Part shown: piece by piece, positions 34,243 through 46,002 of the stretch
How positions within the stretch are numbered: position 1 is the first letter of the stretch
How the letters are laid out: every line of letters starts with the position of its first letter
DNA from: Ascaphus truei
Lineage: Eukaryota > Chordata > Amphibia > Anura > Ascaphidae
NCBI GenBank assembly: GCA_036426205.1
Contig: WSYH01001206.1
Location: 1-64,000, forward strand
Direction of reading: 5' to 3'
Length of the DNA: 64,000 nt
Notes under the pieces: generated by a model
What the model saw: only the letters and a program-made list of their open reading frames with translations
What the model was told of the DNA's origin: nothing
Database searches by the model: none
Translations under genes and position numbers: made by a program

Positions 34243-36937
34243 TACCGTATATTCCGGCGTATAAGCACTGGGCGTATAAGACTACCCCCCCAACTTTTCC
34301 AGTTAAAATATAGTTTTTGAATATACTTCGCCGTATAACTACCCCTCTTCCAACGCACCCACCAACCAATAAAATTAAAAAACCATCAGATTGTTTCAAA
34401 ATATTAATTTTAATTCAAATGCTTATGACTGCAGGTACTTAGCAGGAAAACTGTCACTTATAACATAAGCTGTTTGTCATGAAGCCATGTAAACATAAAA
34501 CAGTTGCAAGTGGATTAAACTTTTCCTAATTAACTCTAAAGCTGAAAGAGGGATAAGACATAAACCCATGGGACCTGCCATGCTGTTTGTTTTCTAAGAG
34601 CTGTCAAACCAACTGGAACTGATGATGATGGAGGAAGATAACAAACATAGAGAGAGAGTAAGTGCCGGGCAAGTCCCTGTCGAGTTAGCAAAAAGCCATC
34701 ATAACTGCAAGCTACGGTATTTTTTACGGTTTTGCTGGCGTGCAGTTTCCCTTTAAAAGCCTTCAATCCTCCTGTCGTCATCTATACCATACGTACATCA
34801 ATGACATATTGTGATACATTTGCAAGGCAGTCATCGTATGGATCGAATTCCCGTATCAGATGTGTGTGTCTCAGCTGTCGGCTTCCTCTTCATCTTGCCA
34901 CAAGTAGTCGTCCTCCATACCAACCATCTAATGTATTTGATATGCCACACTTCTGTCTGAAAGACTTGATTACTGTTTCTGCATCAATATCATTCCAGGC
35001 TTTTATGACAAACTTGCACAAATATCCAACTGTGGAGCACGCATGTTTCCTCCTTTTGTGATGGACTTTTCGCCGCTAACCATCCATTCATTCACTGTTC
35101 TCGAATGCGTCTTTAAATGGCTTGTTTAGGCACACATCCAGTGCTGTACCAACGATGTCAATCCTGCAGGAATACTGCCGCATCTGGTTAGTCTTGCAAG
35201 CCTTTGCTTTCTGTTGGGAGTTAAATGAGCCCTGAACTATCCCACACCAGTAGACTACGTTTTTGACTAATGCACCTGGTCGCCTGCTCCATACATTATC
35301 AGCCATAGCTTTACCCTTCTTCATCCTCCAGCGCCTTTTCATTCACATGTACAAAACAACCAACAGGGAACTTGAGTTTCGGCATTTTTTTTCTTTTAAA
35401 AATAATCATTGGTCTCAGTTTGGCACCATCATCTATGCATCCAGTACCACTGTAAAACTGGACTTCTCATGTCCTTTGATTTAATTAAATTGTTTTTACA
35501 CCTTTTTGATGGACAGTTCTATTTCCAACCATATCAAAATTCATTGGAGTTTCATCCATATTTCCAATACTACTTAACGCATAGCCATGTTGTGCGCTGT
35601 TGTATTACGTATCGATGGAAACTACTTAATTTGCTATCAAGATCGCAGGTAATTTTTGGGCAATTTTAGTCTTTTGCCTCAGTACCATATTATGCCTCCC
35701 TGAATCTAGTACACCAGATGCAGTGGCCTTAATCTGTTTTGCTGTGACTGGGTTAGATTTGCCCACTGAAGTGCAAACAACATATTTTATTTCGTGTCAC
35801 CACATAACCGTTTTGGCGATGCTCATTCACCATGTTCTGCTACATTTTTTTTTTTCGAGTTCTGCCAATGTGGGGTGCCTCTTCTTAATGCACACTTACA
35901 CGGCATACTCTTTTAATGCTTTTTCATTTGCTTTCCAGTCCCGAACCATCTTTTCTGTTACTCCCCATATTGTCTTGCAGGCGCAGTTATTATGTTCCAT
36001 GGCAAAGTTTACACTTTACGTTTGAAACTGGCTTCTATTTCTTTCTTCTGCTGGTGGAGCCATCATGGGGCTTTGACTGTTATACTGTACAGATCTGGTG
36101 CTATACTGTATGAACATTACAGATACTGGTGCTGTATATATGACAGGTACAGATATGGTGCTGTACTGTATGAACAGGTACATATACTGGTGCTGTAATA
36201 TATGAACAGGTACAGATACTGTGCTGTAATATATGAACAGGTACAGATCTGGTACTGTACTGTATGAAGGTCGATACTGGGCTGTACTTATGAACAGGTA
36301 CAGATACTGGTGCTGTAATATATGAACAGGTACAGATACTGGTGCTGTACTGTATGAACAGGTACAGATAATGGTGCTTTACTGTATGTGGTACACCAGT
36401 ATAACAACAAACAGCCAATCAACAGCATGTAATTGGCTGGTGTTGTATACAAAACCTGCTTGGATTGGTCAGCTTCTCCCTGCCTGCCCAGCCCTCCCTG
36501 TCTCCAAGACTATCAGAAGACGGAAAACGCCTCTATCACCACCGTCATGCAACGCCTATTACTCCTTCTCTGCCTCTAACATCTCGCGCATTCGCCGTGG
36601 CCGTTTTTCAGCTCCTCCCACCATACGTGCCGGCGCATCATTGCGGGCTGGCGCCAACGTTGGCCGTGCACCAGCCCATCCTAGCCTCATCTTCCCCTCA
36701 CCCTTCCTTTCCCCTCGCGCACCTGGTTGTTCCGCTCCGCTCCACGCTCCCAAAATCTTCGGGATGCCTGGCGCACGTGACCGGCGCACATGACCGGCGT
36801 CCGCTGATGCGCGGCACGCCGGAAGAATAAACCCGCACTTTGCCGGCTTATAAGACTATACCCGTGTATAAATGCCCCCGACTTTAGAGATGATTTTGCA
36901 GGGTTAAAAAGTCTCTTATACGCCGGAATATACGGTA
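34243..36937 (-). mobile_element. Second copy of the pogo element (error-rich)
   Basis: Terminal repeats start TACCGTATATTCCGGCG and end in its reverse complement, as in the first copy. The transposase region (34,752-36,066, minus) is broken into short frames. The upstream minisatellite (about 36,095-36,385) and CCAAT hairpin are also present with errors. Confidence 0.8.
34752..36066 (-). pseudogene. Broken second copy of the pogo transposase
   Basis: Pieces such as WSRRPGALVKN (35,088-35,342) match the intact 442-aa protein, but small indels shift the frame about every 100-250 bases. The element is identical in layout to the intact copy, so this may be a sequencing artefact. Confidence 0.8.
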
Positions 36938-39900
36938 ATTTTTCAAGCGATCGAAAGTACAGAAGATCACTGACCACACCGCAGAAATGTATGCATACTA
37001 TAGGTAAATATCTTAATACAAGTCACATAATGAGCCACACAATTGGCAAATACAGTAAGACACACTTTAACAGTGCAACAATGTTTCGTAGAGTCATGCC
37101 ACGCGAAGATGAGAACAGATGCGTTGTGGAGTAAAGGTTCCTTTAGATAAAATGACCAAATGGGAACGTATCTGTGAGAAACGCATATTCAAAAACCCGG
37201 TACATCAGGTTGCATACTCCAGCTCTTGGTTCCAGCGTAATACAGCACAGTGGCAACCGCTGTATGATTTACAGCACACCAGATGCAGCGCGATTGTGAG
37301 AAATGTCTCCCAACTTGCGGGAAGACATGTTGCTGTTAAGAAGCTGAATACCTCCACCGAGGGCTCCATCAGCGGGAGACCATCTGCAAGAAGCATCAGT
37401 AGCAGGCTGCATGTATATGCACTGATTGTTCATTTGCTGAGCAACCTGTGGAATAGCATAACAACCTGTACGCGACATCACAATTTTAAAGAATCACAAC
37501 GGGTAAATATGTGTATAGTTGTTTTCATAGTATGTTTCTTTAGCAAAGCTAGTCATGTTTAAACCACACATGTTGTGTTCAATGAAACCCTAGGGAATGA
37601 ACAGGAATGCACACTGAAACATTGCTACAAACTGACCCACTACTGTACATGAAGCATGTACGCGTTCACACCACACACGAGCTGCAGATTGCAAACTAAT
37701 GTTACATTCCTAAGTAAACATACACACTTAAGCACCAGTGACCATAAACACACCGTACACACTGACATTAAACCATATCCTTCTCACACGGGAAAAAATT
37801 GTGACACACTTCAGACACACACATGCAGAGGCATCTCCATTGTCACACTGTAAACACTGAGACACACAGCATGTCACCGCAGATAACACAAGCACCATTG
37901 CAGACGTTCCCAATCTTATGTACATGTTATAGAAAGTCAGAACATTGCTAACAAGAGAAACACTGAGAGCATATAGCGTTTAACATTCGAACATCCAAGA
38001 CATACATGTGCAAATTATATGTACACTACATTGGTTATATATTGTATAGAAATATATATTATATATATATATATATATTTATATATACTCATAATGGGGA
38101 GTAGGGAAAGGAGGGGATAGCTCTAGCTACTGTCGTGAGATGGGTGCCAGGGGTGAAGGGGACATGGAACAAAAACTACACTTGCCTAGAACAGTAAAAG
38201 AACCCATTGACAAGCACTCATATAATGGTGGGTACAATAATTAAAAATGACCTTTATTAGTGTATATTGGTTGTAACTAGTGAAGGGCTAAACACACAAC
38301 ACAATTAAAAAAGATTAAACAAGATACCTCCCAGTCATGGTAGAAGACTGGTAGAGGTTGTAAAGTGAAGAACTATAAAGACTGACACTTAAAAGAATGT
38401 AATCAAATGGAGAGCGTAAATGGTGCCTCAGTGTGGTATGTATATTTGGAAAGGTCTAGTGTCTGTCCGTGATATGTTAGACAGTCACACAACTTCAAAC
38501 CACAGCTGATTGAATTGTTACTCATATAATACATAGGGTCGTAAATAGATAGCTGGTAAATTGTGCATCAACCATTACTAAATGCAGCCATAATAAAATA
38601 GATGTTAGAGGTAATTGGTACTCAAATATCAGAGTAGACAACAGTTTAAAATAGTCCTTCAAGGCAACGCAATTTGAAAGTTACAATTGTTGAAAGTTAG
38701 GCTACTGTGTTGCTGGGAGAATGAGGCTGTTAAGTGGGAGCCTTGGACAAATTGTTTAAACTGCTTCCACACAAGGTCTCCCAATAGGCAGACCGACAGT
38801 GCTTAGTGAACCTGCAGAGTGCCAAAGCCTGATAGAGCAGGGAAAGATATATAAATAAACGGTAAACTGCTACTCGATCCTCTATGAGGACCAGCATAAG
38901 TGATGAAGAGGCTATCTGGTCCATAAATGCATATTGTGTGACAGGAAGTGATTTAAAACATTGTAGGTGGTATACAGATGCCTACAGAAGGGTCGCTTGG
39001 TATTCGCGACTTGTGTGTGAGGTGTTGGATACAAATAATGATATGCAGCTGCTCAGTGGTCTAACTAAGTTGAATGCCTACAGAAGGGTCGCTTGGTATC
39101 TGCGACTGTGTTAGGGTATACAGATGCCTACAGAAGGGTCGCTTGGTATCCGCGACTTGTGTGGAGGTGCAGCTGCTCAGTGGTCTAACTAAGGTTGAAT
39201 AGTAGTTCATTAGCTGCCCTATATATATTAAGTCATTCATGGCTCAACACCTGGTACATGTTGCTGATCAGATTGCTGGTATATGCGATCTGTCTGTGCG
39301 GTATGGAGTAGTGATTGATGCCCTACAGCCCCTCGGTAATATTATAGTAGAAATAAATGATACCTGGGTGGCAGCTTACTAGGGACAATCGATCACAGCT
39401 CCGATAGAAGTGCCTGCAGAGCTCCACCCGGCTGGTGTATTCATGAACACCACAGAACGTTAAATTGCCGTGGGGTAGGCCCCTGACTGATGCAACAGCA
39501 GACCTCCGCACTGCTAAAGCCAGTGAAGGCTGCTTTGGAATAACACTAGACACCGCCGCACAAACACATGTGCTGACGTCACAAGGACGCCCACCACCGA
39601 CGATCGTTTCGCGTCATGCTGACGCTTTCTCAAGGTGGCCCCCGCCTCTACGGTAGCCAGGAGATTAAATAGCCAGGCGTTGCCATGGCAATGATGGCGC
39701 TAGGGTAAGTATATCAGTCTTTATATTAAAGAGATGTGTTATGTTGATAATTATTTGGTGCATGTATAGTGGCTGGCTTACTGATAAACACTAATCAGAT
39801 GCAAAAGATCACAAAACTGTATGGTGCTCAAACATGAGCCACTGCTGCAAAGCCCATAGGCAAAGCGCTTTGTATATGTGTCCCCTGGAGGTTCCAGATA

Positions 39901-40115
39901 ATCCAGACCAAAAACTCCAACCCGAAATAAAACCACTTCCACTAGGTACCGAATAGCTGGAAAAGATCCCACTGGAATGAGGGGACCTTCACTGGCTAGT
40001 GACCAGACATAGACATCGGTTGGGCAAGTATAGATATTCAGGTAAGTAGGTTGGAATAACTCACATTTGTGTGGTCTTCAGTGGAATTTCCTCCGTGGTG
40101 CGTTGCTGCCGTTAC
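36938..40115. repeat. Second copy of 11,218-14,480
   Basis: Holds the CA-rich flank, the TA microsatellite (about 38,045-38,090), the three-copy tandem motif (about 38,975-39,190) and the hammerhead-like motif (39,606-39,635, minus). No gene is supported. Confidence 0.8.
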
Positions 40116-40261
40116 TCCACAATGATCAGACATCCAGAAAAGGAGAGATGGAGCACAGCTGATAAATAAACTGCTTGGGAGAGTGGGACCCAGGTAAAAA
40201 AGTATTGTTTAATGGATCAGTGCAAAATTACAAAAAACGGAGCCCTCAGACCCCCACCAAC

Positions 40262-40292
40262 ATGTTTCGAGCTGGTAGCTCTTTCTCAAGGT
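40262..40292 (-). ncRNA. Hammerhead-like motif, PLE3 left arm
   Basis: Minus strand: CTTGAGAAA, stem GAGCT, loop ACC, stem AGCTC, then GAAAC. Mirror of the right-arm motif. The stem and GAAAC fit a hammerhead; the left core is off-consensus. Confidence 0.45.
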
Positions 40293-41019
40293 GCATAGTG
40301 ATGCCTAGTGCTAACTTACCTAATATACTCTAATTTCCCGCCATTTGCCGCCATCCATCCGTCGCAGGGAACGCGTCACGAGTGACGCGCCATGCGTGAC
40401 GCGCCATGCGTGGCCTGGACTGGTGACGTCAGTGCATCATTTGAGTATAAACAAAACTTTATTTGTCAACAAAACTTTATGCTTTAAAATGCTCAATTGA
40501 ATCCTACACAACTTTATTACTCTATGCCGACCAAATGGTCTAAAAAAACTTTATTCAACACTAATTTAAAGGGGATTCGCGAGCAACAGTAAGTATTACT
40601 GATAATATGGAGAAGTTATATCATGAAAACAGTAATTGTAAACAACTAATAATTGATAACAAACGATAAAAAATTTATAAAACAAGCATCTTGTGTGAAA
40701 GTTATTGGAACAACACTCATTAGAATAAATCTACTTTATTTTCTTTTTCATATAATGTGTAATAATAGAGTGTCATTAACCATATTCACCTTATTTGAAA
40801 TGTAAAGATGCACAAGAACTGAGGATGATGTGCATGTATATGCACAAATTATTCCCTTTTTAAATTTATTTTTTCATTTTTATTGCAGTCTATTAAAGTC
40901 TACAAAATTCTCATATGTCTATACATGTGTGTTTAATACATTGTCAAATAGTGTCCATAAAGATATCCTTAATGAAATTAGACATAATAAAGAATTCTGA
41001 CAGGGATAAAAGAGTAATA

Positions 41020-41371
41020 CTGCTGCGGCCGAGTTTATTCGAGCATTTGCCCGTTCTCGGCCGCAGCAGTAACTGCGCCGCGCCGGAGGGTGCCGGGCGC
41101 GCGCCGAACAGCGGAAGAGCGCCCTCCATCGGGGCGCTCTCCCTCCCGGCCGGGTCCGCCGGGTCCCCCGGAACCCCCTGCCGCCGTCCCCCACAATCGC
41201 GGGACACCAGGGCTCCTCGGGGAGCCCTGGACGCGCGTGCAGGGGGCGCTGGCACCATGACGCTGTGACCGCGCATCGGTGACGCCGGCACGCTGAGGGA
41301 GTGGGTCTAGCAACCGGGGCACACCCCCGGCTTGCGGATCTAGCCCTGCTCGGATTAGTGTGTCGGTAGTG
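41020..41371. mobile_element. GC-rich 352-bp insert with terminal hairpin
   Basis: It opens with CTGCTGCGGCCGAG (41,020-41,033), matched perfectly by CTCGGCCGCAGCAG (41,056-41,069). Further short inverted pairs follow, such as GAGCGCCC with GGGCGCTC. It is absent at the matching site of the right arm (AGAGTAATACATCCAT in reverse). A TA on both sides could be the target duplication. It is probably a short non-autonomous element of unknown class. Confidence 0.65.
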
Positions 41372-41579
41372 TACATCCATAGACAGAAAATAATAAGGGT
41401 TAAATTCTCTCATGCCAGATTACGGAATGAGATTCATACATCAGGAAAAGCAATTGCACATGACAAGGACCAATATTATCAAAAAGCACAATGCATATTT
41501 ACCCATTCATTATTGAAGCATACATTTTTTTACATTTCCATATAGTAATATAAGCTATGGTTTAATTCTTAATGAAGGG

Positions 41580-42935
41580 AATTCACAAGGAGGGGATTAC
41601 GATAGAAATGGGCCCAGATCCCACTCTGTATTCACCATAAGGTATTCTTGTATTAAGGTGAATATCCAGAAAAGTCTCTTTTGTCTAGTGTCTCTAATCT
41701 GTTGCCTCCCCTTAAAGGTTTAGAGTATGTGTTCTATTCCTCTGTTATTTGAGTTGTTTTCGATCTCCTGTTACATGTTGAAAAGTGATGGGATACCGGA
41801 TGGGTTAAATCCCCCAATCTAATTAATCTTATTGCTCCCTCAACCTTGTTTTCAATGCACGTATGGTGCGTCAACATATTGTTTGCCACATCCACAGTCC
41901 AAGAGATAGACTATGAATGTGGCATTACAGTTAATGAATGAGGTGACATTCCAGTGTTTTTTCACTATACTTTTTATTGCTTTAACTTGTGTGTTATGCT
42001 GAGTCACAAAAACAGGACCACCCTTATCCCATGAGTTTGTATCTTTGTTAGTTTTTTCTTACTCTTTGTTTGTCCAAAAGATCAACCCTATTCATTGCCG
42101 TCCATGACCTCTGGAGAACATCTTTGGAATATCCTCTTTTTCAAATCTATTTAGGAGTTCATGAGATCGTATTAGAAAATCTTCATGATTAGTACATATT
42201 CGTCGCAATCGTATTAATTGTCCTTTTGGGATAGAATTAGGAAGAGACCTAGGATGGCAGCTGTCAGCTCTCAAGTAAGTGTTACGTGAATTTTCCTTAA
42301 TGTGTACAACAGAACAGATCACTATCCATATTTATAATAACAGTAAATCCAGATATGAATATGATGAAAATCATATGTGTACGTGAATTTAAGTTGAAAT
42401 TATTTGTGTTAAGGTGATCTATAAATAATAAAGTGAATCAACCCTCCATTCCAAATAAAAATTAAATCATCATAAACCGCCTATAAAAGTGATAAAGTGT
42501 CTAATGGGATTGTCAGCTCCAAACACGTGGACCGACTCCCACCACCTAAGAACAGTTGGCGTAGGAGGGAGCAAAGCTGGTACCCATCGCTGTTCCACGT
42601 GTTTGGAGGTAAAAAGACCCATCAAACAAAAATAATTGTGAGTCAGCAGAAAAAAATGCAATCCAAAATAAAAGTGTTTGAGTTGACAGTGTAGAGTGAT
42701 CTAAATAATGTCTGACAGCCATGGTCATGTTCTATGATGGTGTATAGGGAGGTCACATCCAGTGTGACCCAGATGTAACCTCCCTTCCATACAACTTTGG
42801 TAACTTGTTCCAGAAGGTCATTACTGTCTCTGATGTAAGACGGCAAAGAATGTACAAATTTCTGCAAATAATGATCTATGTATCTAGAGACACCATCTCC
42901 CAAAGATCCAATAATAGAAACTATTGGCCTGCCAT
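41580..42935 (-). pseudogene. PLE3 minus-half: RT core, linker and nuclease remnants
   Basis: Right to left, frames give RT text (RPIVSIIGSLGDGVSRYID, then LPSYIRDSNDLLEQVTKVV and LDVTSLYT at 42,643-42,930), the core GTAMGTSFAPSYAN (about 42,555) and the linker HPRSLPNSIPKGQL (42,092-42,322). The nuclease, in several frames, runs to about 41,600 and ends LGPFLS-like. These are ordered PLE domains, broken by frameshifts. It shares the linker with the plus half. Part of the damage may be sequence error. Confidence 0.75.
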
Positions 42936-43357
42936 CCTAGGTCTCTTCTTAATTCTATCCCAAAAGGACAATTAATACGATTGCGACGAATATGTACTAA
43001 TCATGAAGATTTTCTAATACGATCTCATGAACTCCTAAATAGATTTGAAAAAAAGAGGATATTCCAAAGATGTTCTCCAGAGTCATTCGAGGAAGTGGCG
43101 GCAATGAATAGGGTTGATCTTTTGGACAAACAAAGAGTAGAAAAAACAAAACAAAATACAAACTCATGGATAAGGTGGTCCTGTTTTGTACTCAGCATAA
43201 CACACAAGTTAAAGCAATAAAAGTATAGTGAAAAAAACACTGGAATTCTTGTCAGCTGACCCTTTACTCAAAAAAGTACACTCTGAGGGCCCACGCTTTG
43301 TTTTCAAAAGGCCAAGACCATAGCGAACTATGTGTCTAGAAGCCTGTTTACCTCCAC
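42936..43357 (+). pseudogene. PLE3 plus-half linker region
   Basis: The frame at 42,924-43,220 encodes HPRSLLNSIPKGQLIRLRRI and a basic helical stretch, the part between RT and nuclease. A frameshift near 43,220 separates it from the nuclease frame. The junction with the inverted half is at about 42,930. Confidence 0.7.
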
Positions 43358-43831
43358 GTGCAAAACACAAAGGGAAAATCTCCCAAAGGATGCTTTAAAT
43401 GCTTAAATTGTATTTCGTGTGGCTACATGGAACCCCATCCTATTTTACATCTTCAACACGGACAAAAATTCCCTATCACCTCATTCATTAACTGTAATGC
43501 CACATTCATAGTCTATCTCTTGGACTGTGGATGTGGCAAACAATATGTTGGACGCACATCACGTGCATTGAAAACAAGGTTGAGGGAGCACATAAGATTA
43601 ATTAGATTGGGGGATTTAACCCATCCGGTATCCCATCACTTTTCAACATGTAAACAGGGAGATCGAAAACAACTCAAATACAGAGGAATAGAACACATAC
43701 CTAAACCTTTAAGGGGAGGCAACAGATTAGAGACACTAGACAAAAGAGAACTTTTCTGGATATTCACCTTAAATACAAGAATACCTTATGGTCTGAATAC
43801 AGAGTGGGATCTGGGCCCATTTCTATCGTAA
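43358..43831 (+). CDS. PLE3 GIY-YIG endonuclease domain (partial)
   Basis: This 157-codon frame starts with a Cys cluster (CFKCLNCISC, residues 17-26), probably a zinc knuckle, then the GIY-YIG core TFIVYLLDCGCGKQYVGRTS (about 49-68). Next comes an Arg-rich helix (ALKTRLREHIRLIR), a conserved Glu in DKRELFWIFTL, and the C-terminal LNTEWDLGPFLS. Family role: the nuclease nicks target DNA for primed reverse transcription. The frame is not a stand-alone gene, because the RT part is shifted out of frame at about 43,220. It is one of the few long frames intact in the second copy but broken in the first (17.7-18.2 kb). Confidence 0.85.
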   Translation: MQNTKGKSPKGCFKCLNCISCGYMEPHPILHLQHGQKFPITSFINCNATFIVYLLDCGCGKQYVGRTSRALKTRLREHIRLIRLGDLTHPVSHHFSTCKQGDRKQLKYRGIEHIPKPLRGGNRLETLDKRELFWIFTLNTRIPYGLNTEWDLGPFLS

Positions 43832-43953
43832 TCCCCTCCTTGTGTAATTCCCTTCATTAAGAATTAAACATATAAGCTTAATATACTATATGGAAATGTA
43901 AAATAATGTATGCTTCAATTAATGAATGGGTAAATATGCATATGTGCTTTTTT

Positions 43954-43957
43954 NNNN
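43954..43957. other. Four-base N gap
   Basis: TTTNNNNGAT interrupts an otherwise continuous PLE3 tail. In the first copy the same place (near 18,292) reads GCTTTTGATAAT. It probably marks a contig join. Confidence 0.95.
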
Positions 43958-44794
43958 GATAATATTGGTCCTTGTCATGTGCAATTGCTTTTCCTGATGT
44001 ATGACTCTCATTCCGTAATCTGGCATGAGAGATTTAACCCTTATTATTTTCTGTCTTTATGGATGTATTACTCTTTTATCCCTGTCAGAATTCTTTATTA
44101 TACAGTATCTAATTTCATTAAGGATATCTTTATGGACACTATTTGACAATGTATTCAACACACATGTATAGACATAATGAAGAATTTTGTAGACTTTAAA
44201 AGACTGCAAATAAAAATGAAAATAAATTTAAAAAGGGAATAATTCGTGCATATACATGCACATCATCCTCAGTTTCTTGTGCATCTTTACATTTCACATA
44301 AGGTGAATTATGGTTAATGACACTCTATTATTACACATTTATATGAAAAGAAATAAAGTAGATTCATTTCTAATGAGTGTTGTTCCAATAACTTTCACAC
44401 AAGATGCTTGTTTTATATATATTTTTTAATCGTTTGTTATCAATTATTAGTTTGTTACAATTACTGTTTTCATGATTATAACTTCTCCATTATCAGTAAT
44501 ACTTACTGTTGCTCGCGAATCCCCTTTTAAATTAGTGTTGAATAAAGTTTTTTTAGACCATTTGGTCGTCATAGAGTAATAAAGTTGTGTAGGATTCAAT
44601 TGAGCATTTTAACAATAGACGAAATGATCGATAAAGTTTTGTTGACAAATAAAATTTTGTTTATACTCAAATGACGCGCTGACGTCACCAGTCCAGGCCA
44701 CGCATGGCGCGTCACGCGTGACGCGTTCCCTGCGACGGATGGATGGCGGGAAATTAGAGTATATTAGGTAAATTAGCACTAGGCATCACTATGC

Positions 44795-44826
44795 ACCTTG
44801 AGAAAGAGCTACCAGCTCGAAACATG
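44795..44826 (+). ncRNA. Hammerhead-like motif, PLE3 right arm
   Basis: CTTGAGAAA, stem GAGCT, loop ACC, stem AGCTC, then GAAAC, followed by ATGTTGG. It lies about 960 bp after the nuclease stop, the place where PLE tails carry such motifs. Confidence 0.45.
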
Positions 44827-46002
44827 TTGGTGGGGGTCTGAGGGCTCCGTTTTTTGTAATTTTGCACTGATCCATTAAACAATACTTTTTTACCTGGGTC
44901 CCACTCTCCCAAGCAGTTTATTTATCTTCAGCTGTGCTCCATCTCTCCTTTTCTTGGATGACTAATCAGATGCAGACCCTTCAGATACAGGTAAGTAAAT
45001 AGGTACGAAAATGAGTGGATCAGTTTGGTGGATGGGGAAAATTCATATAATAATAGAAATAAAGACAACGCACCAATAGGGTTTAAACGTTATAATTCGG
45101 ACGTATCCCGCAGAACAAACAGACCTGAAGATGATCTAGATCAGATAAATAGACGTAGCAGATGGATGTGATTGAAATACTAGTCCATTCTGCTTGATGT
45201 AAGGTATATGGTGAACCATAAGAAAAAAATGGGTGTATATAGCGCTAAAAATCCTGTACAGTGACAATTGTAATAATGTGATTAGATGAAAAAATAAAAA
45301 TATTAATATAAGGTGATAAACTTAGGCTGCCAGGTGACACCAACTCCAAGACAGGTTGGAAAAACAAGACAAATATAAACAATACAGACCGGCGCCAAAT
45401 AGTCCAGGGTGGAAATATTGTCCAGCAAAGAAAGAGTCTTAGAATAGCAGATAGCTGCAGGAGTATCTTCACAGCTTGGCTTCAATGGATAGACTCCGTT
45501 AACATGTGCATGGGAGAAAAAACAAACAAAGAGAACATATCATAGTGCAGTATGCATAAAACCAAACATACAAGACTAACAGGACAAGACAAACACTACA
45601 TAAAACAGGCAAGGCTGACTAATCCTAAAATATTTATTAAATCACAATAAAAAGATGAGGTAGCACACGTGGGATCTGGTGGGTAAAACCGGAATCCTAC
45701 TTACAGGACTGCCACAGAACATAAGCAGGGGTGCAAGGATAGATGGTAACTGGCAGCAGCTCCGTTTTGTTTAGTCTTCAGACCTTCAGGGATTTCTTCC
45801 TCTCCGTGAGGATTATAGTGGAGGATACAGTCACCACAAGGGCTTTCTTTGTTGTGGGTGTGTTCTGTACTCCTGCTGTGTGTTTTCCCCTCTATTTTGA
45901 GCCAAGCAGGGAGATATCCGTTCTGCATCTATCCTGTGAATCCTGTGTCAGCCAATGTTGGAAGTAAAAGGAAGTGTGATGGAAACCATGGCAGACAGGG
46001 TC

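Larger units (their letters stand above)
40120..44970. mobile_element. PLE3: head-to-head PLE palindrome (better copy)
   Basis: Two PLE fragments of one family lie back to back and meet at about 42,930. The left one is minus strand (RT core, linker, nuclease, then tail leftward). The right one is plus strand (linker, nuclease, then tail rightward). The tails match as inverted repeats over most of their length: CTTGAGAAAGAGCTACCAGC at 44,798 has its reverse complement at about 40,270. Both halves are 5' truncated at different points, the minus half keeping more RT. A 352-bp GC-rich insert splits only the left arm, and a four-N gap sits in the right arm. Confidence 0.8.

Noticed and set aside
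28675..43000. Treating the second-copy frameshifts as true pseudogene mutations with an evolutionary age
   Set aside because: Indels are dense, evenly spread and confined to a block ending near an N gap, so sequencing error is the better explanation.
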